Source of the DNA: an uncultured Collinsella sp.
Lineage (GTDB): Bacteria > Actinomycetota > Coriobacteriia > Coriobacteriales > Coriobacteriaceae
NCBI GenBank assembly: GCA_900541795.1
Contig: UQLC01000006.1
Span: 1 to 64,000, forward strand
Direction: 5' to 3'
Length of the DNA stretch: 64,000 nt
A model generated the notes under the pieces. It saw only the letters and a program-made list of their open reading frames with translations. It searched no databases and was not told the DNA's origin. Both the position numbers and the translations under genes were made by a program. Numbering within the stretch: the stretch's first letter is position 1; each line of letters begins with the position of its first letter. This document shows, one piece after another, positions 1-7,961 of this stretch.

Positions 1-129
1 AGTGGCGGCGGGGAGGCACGGTGGCCATTATTCGGTGACCGGGATTGGTCAAAATAGTTTGACTATTAGCGGCTAAAATCGCCCGGCGCTAACAGACGCC
101 CCTCAAGCACGGTCCCATCAGGGAAAAGG

Positions 130-177
130 GCATATATCGACAAAGCGCAATTCAGACCCTTCCAACTTTGTATATGC
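130..177. repeat. Small hairpin
   Basis: GCATATA at 130-136 and CAAAG at 141-145 pair with CTTTG at 166-170 and TATATGC at 171-177, leaving a 20-nt loop. No T-run follows, so it is not an obvious terminator. Its role is unknown. Confidence 0.35.
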
Positions 178-217
178 AGCACCCCAAGTAAAACGCGGCG
201 ACCCCTTAGTTACCGCA

Positions 218-340
218 GGCCGGACACAGGGTTACTCTCCAAATCTTTCCGCAGGACGGAGGAGCCCCCGCCGCACGTAGTGCGCAGCGGAGGCTCCGAC
301 ATGTCCGAGGACGATTTGGAGAGTAACCCTGTGTCCGGCC
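218..340. repeat. Variable-arm palindromic element, copy 1
   Basis: The outer arms at 218-244 and 314-340 form a perfect 27-bp inverted repeat. They enclose a 69-nt core (245-313) with its own inner hairpin, GGAGCC pairing with GGCTCC on the reverse strand. The core recurs in the opposite orientation at 55220-55297, but the outer arms there are unrelated in sequence while still self-complementary. No U-tract follows, so a plain terminator is unlikely. It may be a structured RNA, a cruciform or a mobile palindrome. Confidence 0.8.
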
Positions 341-389
341 GGAGGGACCCAAACACGGCCATGCTTCTTATGTGCAGCAAAGCTAATGC

Positions 390-398
390 TGCTAAAAT
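390..398 (+). promoter_or_regulatory. Candidate extended -10 promoter for ftsEX
   Basis: TGC followed by TAAAAT fits an extended -10 box about 45 bp before the ftsE start. No good -35 box is visible. This is inferred by motif only. Confidence 0.35.
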
Positions 399-443
399 AC
401 TAAGCGCTCATGTAGTTTAAACGCACGACGATAAGGAGCACCA

Positions 444-1664
444 GTGGGTAACCACTTCCGTACCTCCGGTGCGGGCGATGATGCCCCCAAGACGCAGGCA
501 GGCGTCCAGGGCAGTCGTTTCGCCACTCCGGATTCAGAGGGCCAGCCTGTTGCTCAGGCCCCCGCTCAGCCGGCAGATCAGGCACAGCCGGCATCCGATC
601 CCTTTGCCTACAATCCAACCAGCGATGTCGCGCTTTCCGGCACGGCGGGTTTTGAGCCCGTTCAGGCCGTGACCGCTCGCGTGGAGCAGCCTCAGGCTGG
701 TGCCGCCACGCCGCAGCCTACCATGGCCGGCATTCCCGACCCCTTGGCCCCTGCGACGCCGGCTCCTCAGCCTGCGCAGTCCGGTCTCTTTGCCGCTATT
801 CCCGACCCCACGCAGCCTGCTGCCCCGGTGGTCGAGAGCGATCAGGCAGCCGAGGTCGCAAGCCTCGATAACGCGCTCAACAACCCCGATTTTACGTCGG
901 TGTTTGCGCCCATCGATCCGCAGGCCAGCCGCAAGAAGATGGCCAAGCAGGCCGGTGTCGAGCCCGTCATCCTTATGGAGCATGTCACCAAGATCTATCC
1001 GGCACAGCCCAACAAGCCTGCACTCGACGACATCAACATCGAGATCTATCCGGGCGAGTTTGTCTTCCTGGTCGGTCACTCCGGCTCGGGTAAGACCACG
1101 CTGCTGTCGACGCTCAACCGCGACGTCAAGCCGACGAGCGGCCGCATCCTGGTTGCCGGTCAGGACCTCATGAAGATCAAGAACCGCAAGGTTCCGTTCC
1201 TGCGCCGCCAGATTGGCGCCGTGTTCCAGGACTTTAAGCTTCTGCCGCAAAAGACCGCCTACGAAAACGTGGCGTTTGCCCTGCAGTGCATCGGCAAGCC
1301 CAAGGGCGTCATTCGCAGCCAGGTGCCCGAGGTGCTGCGTCTGGTCGGTCTGGCCGATCAGATGGACTCGCTGCCCGACCAGCTTTCCGGTGGCGAGCAG
1401 CAGCGCGTTGCCGTCGCCCGTGCTATGGTCAACCGTCCGCCGCTGCTGATCTGCGACGAGCCCACGGGCAACCTCGACCCGGCGATCTCGCTGGGCATCA
1501 TGAAGCTGCTTGAGCGTATTAACCGCACCGGCACCACCGTGATCGTCGCCACGCACGACCGCGAGATGGTCGATAGCATGCACCGTCGCGTGATCGCCCT
1601 CGAGGGCGGCCACGTCATCCGCGACCAGGAGAGGGGAGGTTACGGCAACTATGGCACCAACTAA
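444..1664 (+). CDS. ftsE: Cell division ATP-binding protein FtsE with long N-terminal extension
   Basis: ATPase of the FtsEX complex, which works at the inner face of the membrane and controls peptidoglycan hydrolases during division. The ABC domain starts near residue 175: Walker A GHSGSGKT at 211-218, signature LSGGEQQ at 314-320, Walker B ending DEPTGNLD at 338-345, and the switch histidine at 371. The GTG start is supported by AAGGAG six bases upstream. The first ~170 residues are a Pro/Ala/Gln-rich, probably disordered region, so the protein is 406 aa against about 230 in typical FtsE. The gene overlaps ftsX by 14 nt, which implies translational coupling. Confidence 0.93.
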   Translation: MGNHFRTSGAGDDAPKTQAGVQGSRFATPDSEGQPVAQAPAQPADQAQPASDPFAYNPTSDVALSGTAGFEPVQAVTARVEQPQAGAATPQPTMAGIPDPLAPATPAPQPAQSGLFAAIPDPTQPAAPVVESDQAAEVASLDNALNNPDFTSVFAPIDPQASRKKMAKQAGVEPVILMEHVTKIYPAQPNKPALDDINIEIYPGEFVFLVGHSGSGKTTLLSTLNRDVKPTSGRILVAGQDLMKIKNRKVPFLRRQIGAVFQDFKLLPQKTAYENVAFALQCIGKPKGVIRSQVPEVLRLVGLADQMDSLPDQLSGGEQQRVAVARAMVNRPPLLICDEPTGNLDPAISLGIMKLLERINRTGTTVIVATHDREMVDSMHRRVIALEGGHVIRDQERGGYGNYGTN

Positions 1665-2571
1665 CGTGGGCTACTCCTTCAAAGAGGCAATCAGCCACTT
1701 CTTCCGTAACTGGACTACCTCGCTCGGCGCCGTCATCACGATCTTCCTTTCGCTGTTTATCATCGGCCTGTTCATTATGGGCTCCGCGGTGCTGAACTCC
1801 GTGATCGGCACCGTCGAGGATCAGGTTGTCATCAACGCCTTCATTAGTGATGACGCCGATCAGGCTGATGTTCAGGCTTTTGAGGCCGAGCTTAAGACGT
1901 GGAGCAACGTCAAGTCCGTGACCTATAAGGACAAGGACGACGCGAAGGCCGAGTATTCGAGCAAGATGTCGGGCAACGCCGACGCCACCATGAGCGCGCT
2001 CGATGGCCAGAACCCGCTGCCGGCTTCCTTCGCTATTGAGATGGACGATCCGTCCAAGGTCGAGAGCACGGCAGAGAAGCTCAAGAAGGATGCCGATTTC
2101 CAGAAGATCGTGGATGACGGCGACGTCAACGCGAGCGTGCTGTACGGCCAGGAGGCAGTGAGCCGCCTGTTCCAGGTGACCAACTACATCCGCATCGCCG
2201 CCGTGGTGCTCGTTGGCCTTCTGACCTTTATCGCTTTCATCTTCATCAACAACACGATTCGCCTATCCATCACGGCACGTCGTCGTGAGATTGCGATTAT
2301 GCGTCTGGTCGGCGCCAGCAACGGCTTCATTCGCGGCCCGTTTATCACCGAGGGCGTACTACAGGCCATTTTGGGCTCGTTGCTTTCCATCGGCGTTCTG
2401 GAGCTGCTGCGCAACCTGATGATTCCGCGTCTGCAGGAGAGCATCGGCTGGATGTCGTTTGCCCTGCCGATGCAGTACTACTTGGTGACCTATGCTGCGC
2501 TGATTCTGGTCGGCGTGATTATCGGTTTCTTTGGTTCTGCCATCGCCATGCGCCGCTACCTGCGCGTGTAG
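1651..2571 (+). CDS. ftsX: Cell division permease-like protein FtsX
   Basis: Membrane partner of FtsE. It has one N-terminal membrane helix (about residues 20-45), an extracytoplasmic domain (about 50-170), and three further helices ending in the FtsX-type C-terminal domain. Its length of 306 aa is normal for the family. The start lies inside the end of ftsE, and a GGGAGG is placed before ATG 1651. The conserved RRREIAIMRLVGAS stretch after the second helix is typical. A strong terminator follows, so ftsE-ftsX appears to be a two-gene unit. Confidence 0.93.
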   Translation: MAPTNVGYSFKEAISHFFRNWTTSLGAVITIFLSLFIIGLFIMGSAVLNSVIGTVEDQVVINAFISDDADQADVQAFEAELKTWSNVKSVTYKDKDDAKAEYSSKMSGNADATMSALDGQNPLPASFAIEMDDPSKVESTAEKLKKDADFQKIVDDGDVNASVLYGQEAVSRLFQVTNYIRIAAVVLVGLLTFIAFIFINNTIRLSITARRREIAIMRLVGASNGFIRGPFITEGVLQAILGSLLSIGVLELLRNLMIPRLQESIGWMSFALPMQYYLVTYAALILVGVIIGFFGSAIAMRRYLRV

Positions 2572-2596
2572 GCATGCCTGGAATTCATCCCTTCCA

Positions 2597-2629
2597 ACGG
2601 GTCGTCTCTTATGGGGCGGCCCGTTTTTT
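2597..2629 (+). terminator. Rho-independent terminator after ftsX
   Basis: A GC-rich stem (ACGGGTCGTC with GGCGGCCCGT, using G-U pairs) is followed directly by TTTTTT. Confidence 0.85.
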
Positions 2630-2676
2630 GATCCCTAGGGGACGGCAGGAAAGCGAATCATTTGGGTAGACTCTTT
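2625..2676. repeat. Half copy of the GATCCC-GGGGACGG palindrome
   Basis: The sequence from TTGATCCC to GGTAGACT closely matches one arm and part of the loop of the 33-bp inverted repeat at 60690-60778. Here the second arm is missing. It lies directly upstream of rnr, and TAGACT in it could act as a -10 box. Confidence 0.5.
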
Positions 2677-2706
2677 GGAGTTCGCAATCGATAGTTAGGA
2701 GGCGCC

Positions 2707-4842
2707 ATGGGGCGCAATAACAAGCATAAGCGTGGAGCTCGCAATAAGCGCGGGCCGGTGCGCAGCGAACGCCGTCCGAGCCTGACCGGGCGCGTGCAGC
2801 TCCATGAGCACAGTGCCTATGTCATAACCGAGAATGGCGACTACAAGGTCATGGGCCGCGGTAAGCGCGAGATCATGGATGGCGATACCGTTGCCGTGAG
2901 CATTAAGAACAGCCCGCACGGTGAGCGGCGCGCCGTGATCGAGGGCGTGGTTGAGCGTGCAGCCATAAGCGTGGTGGGCACGTACCAGACCGCCGGTCCG
3001 CTCGGTGTGATTGAGCCGCTCGATTCGCGTCTGAAGGCCGACTTCTTCATTCTGCCCGAGGATACCTCGGCGGATCGTCTGGGCGTCCACCCGGGTGATG
3101 CTGTTGTCGCGCACATTTTGACCTACCCGACGCGCCTGGAATCGGGCACCGTGACGATTGAACGCCGCATTGGCGGAGATGACGCGCCCGATTTGGGCGT
3201 TCAATATGTGATGGCGCGTTACGGCTATACCGATAGCTATCCCGAGGCCGCGCTGGACGAGGCCGAGGGGCTTTCGCTCGATGTGTCCGCGGCGCTTAAG
3301 GACCCGCTCCGCCGCGATCTGCGCGACCGCTTTGTCATCACGATCGACCCGGTCGACGCGCGCGACTTTGACGATGCCATTTCGCTGGAGCGTACGCCCG
3401 AGGGTGGCTACAAGCTGGGTGTGCATATCGCCGACGTTTCACACTATGTGGCTTGGGACGGGCATATCGATCTTGAGGCTCGCCATCGTACGACATCGGT
3501 GTATCTGGCCGATCGCGTGCTTCCCATGCTGCCCGAACGCCTGTCCTGTGACCTGTGCTCGCTTCGCCCTGACGAGGACCGTCTTGCGTTTACCGTCGAT
3601 ATCGAGCTCGATGCGCAGGGTCGCGTGCGGCATTACGATCCGTATCCCAGCGTGATTCGCTCGCGTGTGCGTATGGACTATGACGGCGCCGAGGCGCTGC
3701 TGGTGCGTGCCGGCGCGGTTGAGTATTCGGTGCTGGAGGGTGCAGCCGAGGATGTTGCGGCTGCCGAGACCTCGCGCGAGGAAGCGCTTGAGCGCGGTCT
3801 TGCGTGCGAGGAGGCCGCCCGCGGCTACAACATCGACCTCGGCGATTTCCTTGTCGCCGCTAACGAACTCGCCGAACTTCGCCGTCGTATTCGTCGCGCC
3901 CGCGGCTCAGTCGATTTTGACACAGCCGAGATTCGCGCTCTATTGGATGAGGACGGAGTGCCCGTGCAGATTGTGGCGCGTGAGCGTTCGTGTGCCACGT
4001 CGCTTATCGAGGAAGCCATGCTGCTCGCCAACGAGTGCGTTGCAGAGTGGCTGGCAGACCGTGATATCGAGGCCTGCTATCGTGTGCATGAGGATCCGAG
4101 CCCCGATAGCCTGCACGGTGCTGCCGTTGCGCTGGCGCAGCTAGGCATCATCGACGATCGCCGTGCTGCCGGTATTGCCCTGGGGAGCCCCGATGAGCTG
4201 CAGGCTGCAGTTGATGCTGCCGCCGGTACGGCCAACGCACCGCTCGTCAACACGCTGCTTCTGCGCAGCATGCAGCGCGCGCTGTACAAGCCGCGCAACG
4301 AGGGCCACTTTGCGCTCGCCGCGCCGTGCTACTGTCACTTTACGAGTCCCATCCGTCGCTACCCCGATCTGGTGGTGCACCGCGTGCTCAAACTGCAGTT
4401 GGCCTATGAGCAGCTCGGCGGCAAGGACGCCTTGGTCCGTACTTCGCGGCTGATCGGTAAGGGGCGCGAGTCGCTGCCGCGCATTCTGCCGCAGATCTGC
4501 CGCGCATGTAGCGATGCCGAGCGCGCGGCAGATGCCGCCAGCCATGCGACGCAAAAGATCAAGATTGCCCAGTACTATGAGGACCGTCTGGGTGAGCGCT
4601 ATGCCGGAACCGTCTCGTGGGTTAGCAGCATGGGCCTCTTTGTGCGCTTGGACCTAACACAGGTCGAGGGCCTGGTTTCAATTAAGAGCCTGGGCAACGA
4701 GTGGTTCGAGTTCGACGAGGACGCGCTAACGCTCACAGGTGCCGACACGGGCACCCGTTACGAGCTGGGGCAGCGCGTGATTATCGAGGTCTCGCGCGTC
4801 AATACCACGCGTGGGCACTTGGACTTTAAGCTTATCCATTAG
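2707..4842 (+). CDS. rnr: Ribonuclease R (RNB-family 3'-5' exoribonuclease)
   Basis: Degrades structured RNA from the 3' end in the cytoplasm and cooperates with SmpB/tmRNA in mRNA decay; smpB is 4 kb downstream. The protein is 711 aa. A basic N-terminus and cold-shock-like domains (about 1-190) precede the RNB catalytic domain, which carries the acidic cluster DPVDARDFDDA near residue 214. A C-terminal S1 domain starts near residue 630. ATG 2707 follows TTAGGAGG with good spacing. It is a single gene, with a terminator before and after. Confidence 0.93.
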   Translation: MGRNNKHKRGARNKRGPVRSERRPSLTGRVQLHEHSAYVITENGDYKVMGRGKREIMDGDTVAVSIKNSPHGERRAVIEGVVERAAISVVGTYQTAGPLGVIEPLDSRLKADFFILPEDTSADRLGVHPGDAVVAHILTYPTRLESGTVTIERRIGGDDAPDLGVQYVMARYGYTDSYPEAALDEAEGLSLDVSAALKDPLRRDLRDRFVITIDPVDARDFDDAISLERTPEGGYKLGVHIADVSHYVAWDGHIDLEARHRTTSVYLADRVLPMLPERLSCDLCSLRPDEDRLAFTVDIELDAQGRVRHYDPYPSVIRSRVRMDYDGAEALLVRAGAVEYSVLEGAAEDVAAAETSREEALERGLACEEAARGYNIDLGDFLVAANELAELRRRIRRARGSVDFDTAEIRALLDEDGVPVQIVARERSCATSLIEEAMLLANECVAEWLADRDIEACYRVHEDPSPDSLHGAAVALAQLGIIDDRRAAGIALGSPDELQAAVDAAAGTANAPLVNTLLLRSMQRALYKPRNEGHFALAAPCYCHFTSPIRRYPDLVVHRVLKLQLAYEQLGGKDALVRTSRLIGKGRESLPRILPQICRACSDAERAADAASHATQKIKIAQYYEDRLGERYAGTVSWVSSMGLFVRLDLTQVEGLVSIKSLGNEWFEFDEDALTLTGADTGTRYELGQRVIIEVSRVNTTRGHLDFKLIH

Positions 4843-4867
4843 CTAAATCCCGACTCGTGGCGAGAGA

Positions 4868-4902
4868 GCGGAGGGCGGCCTTTCGGGGCCGCCCTCCGCA
4901 TT
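4868..4902 (+). terminator. Terminator after rnr
   Basis: A 13-bp perfect GC stem with a short loop (GCGGAGGGCGGCC and its complement) is followed by a weak T-rich tail. Confidence 0.7.
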
Positions 4903-4975
4903 TGAATAGTGGCTACCTTGCCGTCTGCTCGGCCGCCCGCTTACCTGCTATTTGAGAGGTAAAACCTACCAAAAT

Positions 4976-4999
4976 AAACCTGTCCCTTTTGGCAGGTTT
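4976..4999. repeat. Short palindrome before the resolvase gene
   Basis: AAACCTG and CAGGTTT form a 7-bp inverted repeat around TCCCTTTTGG. A partly matching AAACCTACC lies just upstream. Because it directly precedes a serine recombinase gene it could be a recombination or operator site, but it also resembles the GGGAC-type hairpins elsewhere in the window. Confidence 0.3.
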
Positions 5000-5018
5000 A
5001 CAAGAAAGCGGGGATGAG

Positions 5019-5624
5019 ATGGCGACGGTGTACGGGTATGCGCGGGTGAGTTCGCGCGATCAGAATCTGAATCGGCAGCTGGATGCGCTGGGCGCCTATG
5101 GCGTGGGCTCGGCGAATATTTATGCCGACCATGCGAGCGGCAAGGACTTCGATCGACCGCATTATCGCGAGCTGTTGCACGTCCTGGGAGACGGGGACGT
5201 GCTGGTGGTGCTTTCTATCGACCGACTTGGTCGTAATTACTCCGAGATTCTTGAGGAATGGCGACGCATTACCAAGGAGCTCGGGGTTGCCATTGTGGTG
5301 TTGGACATGCCATTGCTTGACACGCGCGCTAGGGCCAGCGGCGCGCCGGATGTGACCAACACCCTGATTGCTGATATTGTGCTGCAGCTGCTGAGCTACG
5401 TGGCGCAGGTGGAGCGCGAGAATATCCATCGGCGCCAGGCGGAGGGGATTGCAGCGGCGCGGGCGCGAGGGGTCCGTTTCGGTCGACCTCGCAAGCCATG
5501 CCCTCCTCAGTTTGAGCTGGTGCGCGATAGCTATGAGGCGGGCGATATTACCCGCAGCCAGGCAGCAAAGTGCCTGGGCGTGTGCGTGGGGACGTTCGAT
5601 CGCTGGATGCGCGAGGCGGGGTAG
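5019..5624 (+). CDS. Serine recombinase of the resolvase/invertase family
   Basis: Small serine recombinase, 201 aa from ATG 5019; GGGGA lies just upstream, and the in-frame TTG at 4989 has no support. The catalytic domain has YARVSS with the nucleophile near Ser11, IDRLGRNYSEI with conserved arginines 69 and 72, and the long E helix. A Hin-like C-terminal DNA-binding segment begins at GRPRKP (155) and ends in a helix-turn-helix. All key residues are present, so it should be active. No transposase, invertible segment with matching ends or plasmid gene is adjacent, so its target is unknown. Confidence 0.88.
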   Translation: MATVYGYARVSSRDQNLNRQLDALGAYGVGSANIYADHASGKDFDRPHYRELLHVLGDGDVLVVLSIDRLGRNYSEILEEWRRITKELGVAIVVLDMPLLDTRARASGAPDVTNTLIADIVLQLLSYVAQVERENIHRRQAEGIAAARARGVRFGRPRKPCPPQFELVRDSYEAGDITRSQAAKCLGVCVGTFDRWMREAG

Positions 5625-5728
5625 GGTTTTGCGTCGCTTTGTCGCTTCCTGTTGCGATTCAAATTTTGATACGGTGACGATGCCATTTGGGGCTACACTC
5701 GCTGATATTCAAAAAAGGAGGTTGACCC

Positions 5729-6310
5729 TTGGCGCGCGTAAAACAAATAATCGGATGGACCGCGATCGTTCTGTTCGCTGCAACGCTGGCGGGCATCTGG
5801 GTGCTGACGGAGCAAAATGCGGTGGAGACGTCGTTGCTGAGCGAGTCCACCGCGCGTGTGGTGGAGGGTCAGGCTACGGGCGTTCAGGCTGTCGATGCCA
5901 CGGGTGAAGCTCAGGCGGAGAACGGAATGACCGGGGGCACCGATTCGGCTGCCTCGAATGTCCGGTCTGGCCGACTTGCTTCCATTCGCATGTGGGTGGG
6001 CACGAACGTCCGTCGCGTTGCCCATACCGTAGAGTTTTTCTTCGTCGGATTGTTCGCCTCGGTGGTCGTGGCTTGCTTTTCCAGGCGTCCGTGGAGCGTA
6101 TGCTCCCGTTGCGTGCCCGTATTGCTCTTTTGCGCCGCCTGCTCCGTTGGCGATCAGGTACATAAGATCTTTGTTCCCGGCAGGCATTTCGACGTTATCG
6201 ATTTAGGATTCGATGCTGCGGGCTATGTCACCGCCATGCTGTTGGTATTGCTGGCAGCGGCGTTGGTGCGCCATGCGACTCGGCCGATCGGCGCCCATGC
6301 GAGGCGCTAG
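5729..6310 (+). CDS. VanZ-like membrane protein
   Basis: 193 aa. The TTG start at 5729 is chosen because AAGGAGG sits seven bases before it and no other start fits. There is one N-terminal membrane helix (about 8-27), then a soluble, low-complexity Ala/Glu/Thr segment to about residue 90. The VanZ core follows: AHTVEFFFVGL, a second helix, DQVHKIFVPGR and a final helix with DLGFDAAGY. VanZ proteins are known for teicoplanin resistance in vancomycin clusters, but many copies, like this one, stand alone and are of unknown role. The extracytoplasmic insert after the first helix is unusual. Confidence 0.75.
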   Translation: MARVKQIIGWTAIVLFAATLAGIWVLTEQNAVETSLLSESTARVVEGQATGVQAVDATGEAQAENGMTGGTDSAASNVRSGRLASIRMWVGTNVRRVAHTVEFFFVGLFASVVVACFSRRPWSVCSRCVPVLLFCAACSVGDQVHKIFVPGRHFDVIDLGFDAAGYVTAMLLVLLAAALVRHATRPIGAHARR

Positions 6311-6432
6311 CCTTAAGACGAGACATCGCGACTGCCTATGCTTCGACATTGACTACAATAACGGCTGCAATCGCGAGTGGTCGTCGATGTGCAGTTTTCC
6401 AGACACCTGTTTTCTCTAAGAAAGGAAATCCC

Positions 6433-6792
6433 ATGGCGGTATTGTTTGTTGAATATCCCAAGTGCTCGACCTGTAAGAAGGCCAAGGCATGGCTGGACGA
6501 ACATGGGGTAGAGTATATCGATCGCGATATCGTTTTGGACAATCCCACGGCTGATGAGCTTGCGACCTGGATTGCTCGTTCGGGGCTGCCGGTGCGGCGC
6601 TTCTTTAATTCGTCGGGCATGAAATATCGAGAGCTGGGCCTGAAGGCGCGTCTGGATGCGGGCATGACGGATCAGGAGTGCTACGAGCTGCTGGCGACCG
6701 ACGGCATGCTGGTCAAGCGTCCGCTGCTGGTGGGCGACGACTTTGCGATTCCTGGGTTTAAGGAAGCGGCCTGGACCGAGGTGCTGCTGTAG
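6433..6792 (+). CDS. ArsC/Spx-family thioredoxin-fold protein
   Basis: 119 aa from ATG 6433, with AAGAAAGG upstream. It carries a CSTC redox motif at residues 11-14 after YPKC, and the Arg-containing RRFFNSSGMKYRELGL and KRPLLVGDD segments typical of the ArsC/YffB/Spx fold. This matches the arsenate-reductase-like group annotated YffB/SpxA-like. No arsenic genes are nearby, so a general thiol-reductase or regulatory role is as likely as arsenate reduction. Confidence 0.8.
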   Translation: MAVLFVEYPKCSTCKKAKAWLDEHGVEYIDRDIVLDNPTADELATWIARSGLPVRRFFNSSGMKYRELGLKARLDAGMTDQECYELLATDGMLVKRPLLVGDDFAIPGFKEAAWTEVLL

Positions 6793-6798
6793 TGGCTG

Positions 6799-6969
6799 CG
6801 GAAAGTGCGTCCCGTTTTGAGCTCGGATTCCGGGACGCAGTTTCCGGTTGAAGGGGCTAGCGGAAACCGTATCCCAGTTTGAGCGCGAAATCTGGGATAC
6901 GGTTTCCGTTTGGGGCCTCTAGGGGAAAGCGCGTCCCGTTCTGGACGTAAATTCCGGGATGAGCTTTCC
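6799..6969. repeat. Three tandem GGAAA..TTTCC hairpins
   Basis: Units lie at 6799-6846, 6861-6908 and 6923-6969. Each has a ~16-bp stem starting GGAAA and ending TTTCC. The middle one is perfect, the first has one mismatch and the third has three. Stem sequences differ between units while pairing is kept, and the first two loops share TTGAGC. They fill the gap between the convergent genes at 6792 and 7013. No U-tract is seen. Confidence 0.8.
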
Positions 6970-7012
6970 GGTTGGCGGGCATGCGCACTATCCCGGCTGG
7001 CGGGCATATGCG

Positions 7013-7423
7013 CTAATCCTCAAGCTGTGCCCATTCGTGCGGATCGTAGACCTTTACGTGCTTGTTGGGCTTGCCGCTCCAGTACTCCTCGTCCATAAAG
7101 GGCAGATATGCCTGAACGCCAGGGCAGATAAAGGGAATCCGCTGCTGTTGCAGTCGATCGCGCTGACGCTGCTCCAGGTGTGCCTCGGATATGACGGTCG
7201 GCATACCGGACAGCTCGACGAGGCTTGCCTGGATTCGCTTAAGGTCGGGGAGTCCCGCGTGCCATGACACCCGCATGATCAAAAAGGATGCACGGCGGTA
7301 TTTTGCCTGCATCACCGTGATGGCGGGGCGCAGTGTGGGATGGATTTTGTCCCGTTCGGGCCAAAGGTCGGCAGTGATCTCAAGGCCCAGGGTCTCCCAT
7401 AGGTAATCAAGCTCTTCGTCCAT
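7013..7423 (-). CDS. Hypothetical protein
   Basis: 136 aa, encoded opposite to its neighbours. It is soluble, rich in charged residues, and has no signal peptide or membrane segment. The middle contains QRDRLQQQRIPFICPG and ends in an acidic tail. I do not recognise the family with confidence; the IPFICPGVQAYLPFM stretch vaguely recalls the C-terminal domain of some helix-turn-helix proteins. ATG 7423 has a GAGG before it. It lies between the triple hairpin and the tRNA pair. Confidence 0.55.
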   Translation of the reverse strand: MDEELDYLWETLGLEITADLWPERDKIHPTLRPAITVMQAKYRRASFLIMRVSWHAGLPDLKRIQASLVELSGMPTVISEAHLEQRQRDRLQQQRIPFICPGVQAYLPFMDEEYWSGKPNKHVKVYDPHEWAQLED

Positions 7424-7588
7424 GGCGCCTCGATATCTACGTGATCATTGATACTTCGATTGTGTTGCCTGGTGCTATCGTTTTCACGGTAGAATCTGCC
7501 AACGGTTGACGGCTACCGCTCGCGGCGTTTTGCCCTTCGTGTACAGCGGTCGGCTTCACAGGTCCTTCACGGGTTGGACTAAATTAGG

Positions 7589-7623
7589 CCAATTTGACTG
7601 AATTTCAAAAAAGTCAAAATTGG
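7589..7623. repeat. AT-rich hairpin upstream of tRNA genes
   Basis: CCAATTTGAC pairs with GTCAAAATTGG, with one bulged base, about 80 bp before tRNA-Gln. It could be a terminator for an upstream transcript or an operator. Nothing else is seen in the gap 7424-7699. Confidence 0.35.
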
Positions 7624-7699
7624 GGCTTGCGTCACGGCGAGACTTCCCGTATATTTCTTTCTTGCGCAAAGGCACAGCCGAGCGCAGCGATGCAGTCAT

Positions 7700-7773
7700 T
7701 GGGATGTCGTCTAATGGCAGGACAGCGGATTCTGGTTCCGTCAATGGGGGTTCGACTCCCTCCATCCCAGCCA
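7700..7773 (+). tRNA. tRNA-Gln (anticodon CTG)
   Basis: The acceptor stem TGGGATG pairs with CATCCCA. The anticodon loop TTCTGGT gives CTG. The T loop has GGTTCGACTCC, and the discriminator G is followed by an encoded CCA. It is 17 bp from the next tRNA, so the two are probably co-transcribed. Confidence 0.93.
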
Positions 7774-7790
7774 TTGCATTTGCTACATAT

Positions 7791-7867
7791 GGCCCGTTCG
7801 TCTAGCGGTTTAGGACGCCGCCCTCTCAAGGCGGAGATCACCAGTTCGAATCTGGTACGGGCTACCA
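7791..7867 (+). tRNA. tRNA-Glu (anticodon CTC)
   Basis: The acceptor stem GGCCCGT pairs with ACGGGCT. The anticodon stem CCGCC/GGCGG encloses CTCTCAA, giving anticodon CTC. The GGTTTAGGACGCC D-arm region, a T loop with GTTCGAATC and an encoded CCA are present. Confidence 0.93.
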
Positions 7868-7877
7868 AAATTGAACG

Positions 7878-7905
7878 CCCGGGCCTCGTAAGAGACCCGG
7901 GTTTT
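7878..7905 (+). terminator. Terminator after the tRNA pair
   Basis: CCCGGGCCTC and GAGACCCGGG form a ten-base-pair stem with one mismatch and a GTAA loop, followed by TTTT. Confidence 0.85.
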
Positions 7906-7961
7906 GTGTATTGACCGTATGTACGGCGCCTGCCGTGTTTCGCTCAGATCGAGGAGTAGCC

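Larger units (their letters stand above)
1..443. other. Intergenic region upstream of ftsE
   Basis: No convincing coding sequence is present in either strand. The stretch holds a small hairpin at 130-177, a large variable-arm palindrome at 218-340 and a candidate extended -10 promoter just before ftsE. The gene that ends upstream lies outside the window. Confidence 0.6.

Noticed and set aside
2695..3426. Long minus-strand reading frames under rnr, gltB, addB and other large genes
   Set aside because: High-GC codon bias opens complementary frames; they lack ribosome sites and family features, and the plus-strand genes are certain.
5729..6310. Glycopeptide resistance gene (vanZ)
   Set aside because: Only the fold matches; no vanHAX or regulatory genes are present.
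7904..7961. Start of the TPR-like gene at 7911
   Set aside because: That start lies next to the tRNA terminator and has no ribosome site; ATG 7962 has GAGGAG.
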